Below, piece after piece: positions 59,931 to 64,000 of a DNA stretch of 64,000 bases. The notes under the pieces were generated by a model. It did no database searches, was not told where the DNA came from, and saw only the letters and a program-made list of their open reading frames with translations. Position 1 is the first letter of the stretch; each line of letters opens with the position of its first letter. A program made the position numbers and the translations under genes. Location: the NCBI GenBank assembly GCA_024403115.1, contig JAKSSL010000002.1, positions 1 through 64,000 on the forward strand, in the 5' to 3' direction. This DNA is from Clostridia bacterium (lineage in GTDB: Bacteria > Bacillota > Clostridia > Peptostreptococcales > Anaerovoracaceae).

Positions 59931-60974
59931 TTAATAATTGCTCTTTTTAAAATAATCTCTATCCGCCCTAATATCGCTGTTCAGCAAGAGATTATAAATA
60001 TCGCTTCCGTGGATATCCATGTTCAAAGAAGTTTGGTCATCTTCTTCCAAATGCATATCTCTCTTTAGCTTGTTTACCAGCTTAATCTCTCCCCCACGAT
60101 TTTCGCCTATGATCTTTTGTCCTATTTGGTCAAAAGTCAAAACCTGAGTTACCTTAGGCTCTATGGACTGCATATCCCTAGTGATACCTAAAAGCAGTTG
60201 GATTAAAAATCTATTGATTCTAGCCTTGCTGTGCTTTTTGGAACTAAGCATTTCAACAAGTTCATCATAATCCTTTGCCTCCATAGCTTTTTCCTTGAGG
60301 CGAGATCCTAAACCATTGTCAGAAGATGCGATATTTTCAATATCTTCCACCTTCATATCAAGGGCCATATAGCGAATAAGATCAAATAGCAAGCCTTTGC
60401 TTGGAAGTCTTGTAATATCAGCTTCCACAAAGCTAGGAACAAGTCCCTTAATGTTGCCGGACTCACTTAAGGCAAGTCGGATTGCTTTTGCCGAAGAAAA
60501 ATCCCCAAGTTCTGTGGAATTATAGCCTTCACCAACTCTTTTAATTAGGAGCGGCTTTGCCTTTGTCATAGCTTTTATATACTCAATGGCCAAAATGGCA
60601 TTGGGACTGTGCTCAGGCATTTCGCCTGCTTCAATACACTTTTCCAGCTGGTCCATTTCAAGTTCTGAACCAAAAGAAATGTATTGGCAGCCAAGGGCTT
60701 CAAGGATTGAAACTCCACATTTTCCAAAGTCGCTGGCATAGCTGGTAGCATGGATTGTAGGAAGTTCTACTACTAAATTAGCGCCTCCTTCAACGGCCCA
60801 TTTTGCCCTATCCCATTTAGATGCAATTGCCATTTCACCTCTTTGAGTGAAATTGCCGCTCATAATAACCACGATTTCTGCATCAGGTATGGCTTTGCGA
60901 ATTTCATCAATTTGATATTGATGGCCAAAATGGAAAGGATTGTATTCAGCTACAATACCAACTCTATTTTTCAT
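59931..60974 (-). CDS. tmcAL: tRNA(Met) cytidine acetate ligase (YlbM family), short form
   Basis: 347 residues from the ATG at 60974, inside the 3' end of the preceding gene. Nucleotidyltransferase start VGIVAEYNPFHFGHQYQI (FHxGH motif), then VVIMSGNFTQRGEMAIASKWDRAKWAVEGGANLVVELP and FGSELEM, all typical of TmcAL, which acetylates C34 of elongator tRNA-Met using acetate and ATP. Family members are often near 400 residues; this one ends earlier, at about the start of the usual C-terminal region. Its substrate tRNA-Met is the first tRNA of the array at 25849. Part of the coaD to tmcAL cluster. Confidence 0.93.
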   Translation of the reverse strand: MKNRVGIVAEYNPFHFGHQYQIDEIRKAIPDAEIVVIMSGNFTQRGEMAIASKWDRAKWAVEGGANLVVELPTIHATSYASDFGKCGVSILEALGCQYISFGSELEMDQLEKCIEAGEMPEHSPNAILAIEYIKAMTKAKPLLIKRVGEGYNSTELGDFSSAKAIRLALSESGNIKGLVPSFVEADITRLPSKGLLFDLIRYMALDMKVEDIENIASSDNGLGSRLKEKAMEAKDYDELVEMLSSKKHSKARINRFLIQLLLGITRDMQSIEPKVTQVLTFDQIGQKIIGENRGGEIKLVNKLKRDMHLEEDDQTSLNMDIHGSDIYNLLLNSDIRADRDYFKKSNY

Positions 60975-61503
60975 CGTTATCAATGTTTTCTGCTAACTTA
61001 TGAATTTCGTTTCTGTTGTTGTTCAAAATTGTATTAATATCAGCTAATGAATGATCAATGTTGTTAAGCATTTCACCGAAGTATTTCAAATGAAGTTCGT
61101 CAACCTTTTCTTGCATCTCGTATAGCATTTGGTCAACGTATTCATATGTCTTCATCTTTAATTGCTTAGCGCTCTTCTTAGCTTCTTTTAGAATATTTTC
61201 TGCGTCTTGCTTAGCTTTACGCTTGATTTCATCCTCTTCAACAAGATATTCAGCTTCTTTTCTTGCTTCAAGAATGATCTTTTCGTATTCGTTTTTTGCG
61301 CTTTCTAAAATGTGAGTTTTTTCATCATTAACCCACTTTGCTTGTTGAATGTCATCAGGTAAAGCAAGTCTGATTTCTCTTACGATTTCAAGCATATCGT
61401 TGCCGTCAACCATAATCTTGCCTGTTAGAGGTACTTGTGGTGCGCTATCCACTGTATCCTCAATCTCTTCCAATAAATCTAAAACTCCCATGTTCTCTGC
61501 CAT
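60964..61503 (-). CDS. Coiled-coil protein of the coaD-tmcAL cluster
   Basis: 179 residues, soluble. The first 50 residues are an acidic helix and a short strand (VPLTGKIMVDGNDMLEIVREI); residues about 55-130 form a long Lys/Glu/Ala-rich coiled coil (AKNEYEKIILEARKEAEYL, KQDAENILKEAKKSAKQLK) like ATP synthase subunit b or DivIVA-like helices. No membrane helix, so not an ATP synthase subunit. A conserved gene at this place in clostridial genomes, to my knowledge without a known function. Overlaps tmcAL by 11 bases and lies 10 bases behind coaD. Confidence 0.7.
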   Translation of the reverse strand: MAENMGVLDLLEEIEDTVDSAPQVPLTGKIMVDGNDMLEIVREIRLALPDDIQQAKWVNDEKTHILESAKNEYEKIILEARKEAEYLVEEDEIKRKAKQDAENILKEAKKSAKQLKMKTYEYVDQMLYEMQEKVDELHLKYFGEMLNNIDHSLADINTILNNNRNEIHKLAENIDNDEK

Positions 61504-61513
61504 TTCTCTCTCC

Positions 61514-61996
61514 TTATTTGTAAATAGTTTTTAACTCATTATAAACGTTTTCAGGTACTAATCCCTTTATCTCACCATGTAAAGAAGCAATCTCCTTAAT
61601 CATGGATGAGCTTATAAATGAATACTCAGGACTAGTCATTAAAAATAGTGTTTCCACATGCTTGTTATAAAGTCTGTCATTGACTTGAGCCATTGCGATT
61701 TCCGCATCAAAGTCCATGGCATTTCTTAAGCCTCTAAACACCACATCAAATCCGTTATTATTAACATAGTCAGCTAACAAGCCACTAAAATATTCAACTT
61801 TAACATTAGGGATATCACAAGTCACCTCTTTAATAAGTTCAACTCGTCTATCCAATGAAATCAATGATTGTTTCTGAGGGTTTACGACAACGCCGATTAC
61901 TAGCTGATCGCAAATCTTCGAAGCACGTTTTATTAAATCTAAGTGGCCATTTGTAATGGGATCAAATGAGCCCGCATATAAACCTTTAATTGCCAT
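61514..61996 (-). CDS. coaD: Phosphopantetheine adenylyltransferase
   Basis: 160 residues from the ATG at 61996 (AAAGGAG 6 bases upstream). Hexameric CoA-pathway enzyme making dephospho-CoA. Nucleotidyltransferase motif LYAGSFDPITNGHLDLIKRA, then VVFRGLRNAMDFDAEIAMAQVN and MTSPEYSFISSSMIKEIASLHG. Full length. Follows rsmD, as in most Bacillota, but has its own promoter whose -35 overlaps the last codons of rsmD. Confidence 0.97.
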   Translation of the reverse strand: MAIKGLYAGSFDPITNGHLDLIKRASKICDQLVIGVVVNPQKQSLISLDRRVELIKEVTCDIPNVKVEYFSGLLADYVNNNGFDVVFRGLRNAMDFDAEIAMAQVNDRLYNKHVETLFLMTSPEYSFISSSMIKEIASLHGEIKGLVPENVYNELKTIYK

Positions 61997-62023
61997 AATT
62001 TCTCCTTTATAAAAAGCATATAT

Positions 62024-62052
62024 ATTATACCACAAGTAGCGGTTTATTCCAA
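62024..62052 (-). promoter_or_regulatory. Promoter of coaD
   Basis: -35 TTGGAA (62047-62052, the last two sense codons of rsmD), 17-bp spacer ending TGG, -10 TATAAT (62024-62029). Confidence 0.75.
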
Positions 62053-62586
62053 AGAAAAAATGCTTAAAACTATGCTGCCGTATTGTCTTTCTTTAATTCT
62101 GTGAAAAGCTTTAATATTCTCAGGAAGAATTACATCTTTATTATGCTCTGCCACTATTACGCCACCTGCTTTTAAAAGGTCCAAATCATAGATGCTATTA
62201 AATGCAGTTTCATATAGGCCATCCCAATAAGGTGGATCCATAATGATAATATCCAGCTTTTCATTGATTCTTTCCAAATTTCTAAGGTAATCCCCTGAAA
62301 GAACCACGCTATATTCCTCGCCCTTGCAATTAGCAATGTTTCTGCTAAGCAAGCTTATACTCTCCCTGCTGTTATCTGAAAAATAGCACTTATCAGCTCC
62401 TCTGGATAAAGCTTCCAAACCAAGACCACCTGTGCCAGCAAATAGATCCAGTACAACAGCACCGTCAACATATGGCATAAGCATGCTAAACATGGCCTCT
62501 TTTACCTTCTCGCTAGTAGGTCTAACATCTCTTCCTAGAGGTGCTTCAATTTTTCTTCCCTTCCAGTCTCCTGCAATTATTCTCAT
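62044..62586 (-). CDS. rsmD: 16S rRNA (guanine966-N2)-methyltransferase RsmD
   Basis: 180 residues. Begins MRIIAGDWKGRKIEAPLGRDVRPTSEKVKEAMFSML, the family signature. SAM-binding motif VLDLFAGTGGLGLEALSRGA and catalytic motif IIMDPPYWDGLYE (DPPY-type). Methylates G966 of 16S rRNA. It lies 8 bases behind recG, the common recG-rsmD-coaD order. Confidence 0.96.
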   Translation of the reverse strand: MRIIAGDWKGRKIEAPLGRDVRPTSEKVKEAMFSMLMPYVDGAVVLDLFAGTGGLGLEALSRGADKCYFSDNSRESISLLSRNIANCKGEEYSVVLSGDYLRNLERINEKLDIIIMDPPYWDGLYETAFNSIYDLDLLKAGGVIVAEHNKDVILPENIKAFHRIKERQYGSIVLSIFSLE

Positions 62587-62594
62587 ATCTCTCC

Positions 62595-64000
62595 TTATAA
62601 AATCAAATTGTAATTATCACCGTACAAGGATTTAAGTTTTCCTTGTATTCCAAGGTGATCATGTAAATTAGGGTCACTTTCCACAAGCTTGTCAATCTGT
62701 GGTTTGATAGCTTTTATCAAATCTAAATGTCTAGCTAAGTCTGCCACCTTAAGCTCTGGCAAACCGTGTTGAGCTGTTCCAAAGAAATCGCCAGGGCCTC
62801 TCAATTGTAGGTCTTTATCAGCAATATCTATACCGCTTGTACAAGAACACATTGTATCAAGTCTTTCCTGTGAAACAGGATTGGAACTGTTGGATATTAG
62901 CAAGCAGTAGCTTTGCAATGCACTTCTTCCCACACGGCCTCTCAGCTGATGCATTTGAGCAAGACCGAAGCGTTCTGCCCCTTCAATTATCATGACAGTT
63001 GCATTTGCAACATCTATACCAACTTCTATTACAACGGTTGATACCAAAACATCAATCATTCCACTGGCAAAATCCTTCATGATTCTGTCTTTTTCAACTT
63101 GATCAAGTTCACCGTGAAGGACTGCGGTACGAATCATAGGATATTTAGTCTGAAGTTCCTCGTATATTTCCTTGACGGAACGTGCTTTTACAGCCTCAGA
63201 CTCATCAATTAGAGGACATACCACATACCCTTGATGGCCTGCTTTTACCTCTTCCAAAAGCTTATCATAGGCGAATCTTCTCTGTGCCTTGTTGTAGGCA
63301 CTGGTAATAATTTCACGCCTTCCTTTAGGCATAGTATCAATAATTGAAATCTCGCTGCCGCTATATAGTACGGCGGCCAAAGTTCTAGGAATAGGCGTTG
63401 CAGTCATGAGCAAAACGTTTACGCCCTCCCCTTTGTTTACAAGAAGATTTCTCTGATTTACGCCAAATCTATGCTGTTCATCGGTTACGACCAAAGCAAG
63501 ATTGTTAAATTCTACCCCTTCGCTTATTAAAGCGTGGGTTCCAATTAATATGTCAATTTCACCATTTAGTAAGCGCTTTTTAGTCTCATTTTTATCCTTG
63601 GCTTTCATGGAACCGCAAAGAAGTCCCACTCTAATTCCAAGATTCGACATCAACTTTGCTGTATTCTCAAAGTGTTGCTTTGCAAGGATTTCAGTGGGCA
63701 CCATCATCACTCCCTGATATCCCTTCTTGGCAACGGCTTCCAAAGCCAACTGGGCTATTACAGTCTTACCAGATCCAACGTCACCTTGTATCAAACGATT
63801 CATCCTCTTGTTCGACAAAAGGTCCCCCTTGATTTCCTGCCAAACCTTTTCCTGACCGCTAGTCAATTGAAATGGCAATGAATCAATTAAAGCTTTATCA
63901 TCAATCTTATCAAGGCAGATTCCAGTATTTACTTCGTTCTTTCTTAAAAGCCTTAAGCCCAACAAGAAAGTGAACAACTCCTCATAGACCAACCTGAATC
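62595..64000 (-). CDS. recG: ATP-dependent DNA helicase RecG, C-terminal part (runs off the window)
   Basis: About 468 residues are present; the frame continues beyond base 64000 (the codon before VYEELFTF is a Leu, not a start), so the N-terminal wedge domain is outside. Helicase motifs in order: LTSGQEKVWQEI, NRLIQGDVGSGKTVIAQLA (motif I), MMVPTEILAKQHFEN (Ia), VTDEQHRFGVNQR (DEQH-type II), LLMTATPIPRTLA (III), STVVIEVGIDVANATVMII, then LRGRVGRSALQSYCLL (VI). Full RecG is about 680 residues. Role: remodelling of stalled forks and Holliday junction branch migration. Confidence 0.96.
   Translation of the reverse strand, partial: FRLVYEELFTFLLGLRLLRKNEVNTGICLDKIDDKALIDSLPFQLTSGQEKVWQEIKGDLLSNKRMNRLIQGDVGSGKTVIAQLALEAVAKKGYQGVMMVPTEILAKQHFENTAKLMSNLGIRVGLLCGSMKAKDKNETKKRLLNGEIDILIGTHALISEGVEFNNLALVVTDEQHRFGVNQRNLLVNKGEGVNVLLMTATPIPRTLAAVLYSGSEISIIDTMPKGRREIITSAYNKAQRRFAYDKLLEEVKAGHQGYVVCPLIDESEAVKARSVKEIYEELQTKYPMIRTAVLHGELDQVEKDRIMKDFASGMIDVLVSTVVIEVGIDVANATVMIIEGAERFGLAQMHQLRGRVGRSALQSYCLLISNSSNPVSQERLDTMCSCTSGIDIADKDLQLRGPGDFFGTAQHGLPELKVADLARHLDLIKAIKPQIDKLVESDPNLHDHLGIQGKLKSLYGDNYNLIL

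Noticed and set aside
60964-61503. ATP synthase b subunit
   Set aside because: The coiled coil is similar in composition, but there is no N-terminal membrane helix and no atp genes are nearby.

Overview
This 64 kb window looks like a chromosome segment of a low-GC Bacillota, most likely an anaerobic member of the Clostridia. Supporting signs are AGGAGG-type ribosome binding sites, sigma-A promoters with 17-18 bp spacers, a T-box leader on ileS, a gram-positive LexA box on recA, a Spo0A-like regulator, ComEA, an IscS-IscU-MnmA cluster, SpoIIIE/FtsK and tRNAs with encoded CCA. The exact genus cannot be read from the sequence. Every protein gene and seven of eight tRNAs are on the minus strand; one tRNA-Glu is the only plus-strand gene. 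No insertion sequence, prophage, integrase, CRISPR array or replication origin was seen. No stretch over 300 bases lacks an annotated gene or leader.

Layout, left to right (transcription runs right to left). 1-5.3 kb: 5' part of polA, ackA, and rpsB-tsf behind a structured leader, then a lone LytTR regulator. 5.3-11.8 kb: an operon of a TM2 protein, a DUF1461-like membrane protein, a PHP phosphoesterase and a beta-CASP ribonuclease; an XRE regulator; and an operon of DUF6485, tyrosine phosphatase, AIM24 and SEL1-repeat proteins. 11.9-25.2 kb: one giant secreted protein of about 4,445 residues with a CotH-like kinase domain and about 39 Ig-like repeats. 25.4-28.1 kb: six-tRNA operon, gmk-rpoZ, yicC, tRNA-Arg. 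28.1-37.7 kb: anchored Fn3-like protein, tRNA-Glu, ygiQ-sfsA-eis, small P-loop protein, ileS-rlmN behind an Ile T-box. 37.8-44.1 kb: iscS-iscU-mnmA with a secreted cysteine hydrolase, DUF896, spo0A-like and comEA. 44.2-50.8 kb: radical-SAM pair, HD protein, obg, F420 ligase-like gene, rpmA, rplU. 50.8-64 kb: recA, cinA, pgsA, rimO, ftsK, a GH25 lysozyme, rpmF, tmcAL, coiled-coil gene, coaD, rsmD and the 3' part of recG.

Much of the window is housekeeping: translation, tRNA and rRNA modification, Fe-S and sulfur transfer, and DNA repair or segregation. Set into it is a cell-surface theme. The giant CotH/Ig-like protein, a small anchored Fn3-like protein, an NlpC/P60-like enzyme and a GH25 lysozyme are all exported, and the last two share a home-grown repeat module of about 95-105 residues, six copies in total.

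Regulation is compact. Several -35 boxes lie inside the last codons, stop codon or terminator loop of the gene upstream. An identical 20-bp site containing an inverted repeat sits exactly 4 bp upstream of the -35-like hexamer of two genes, spo0A-like and the anchored Fn3-like gene, which suggests a shared regulator.
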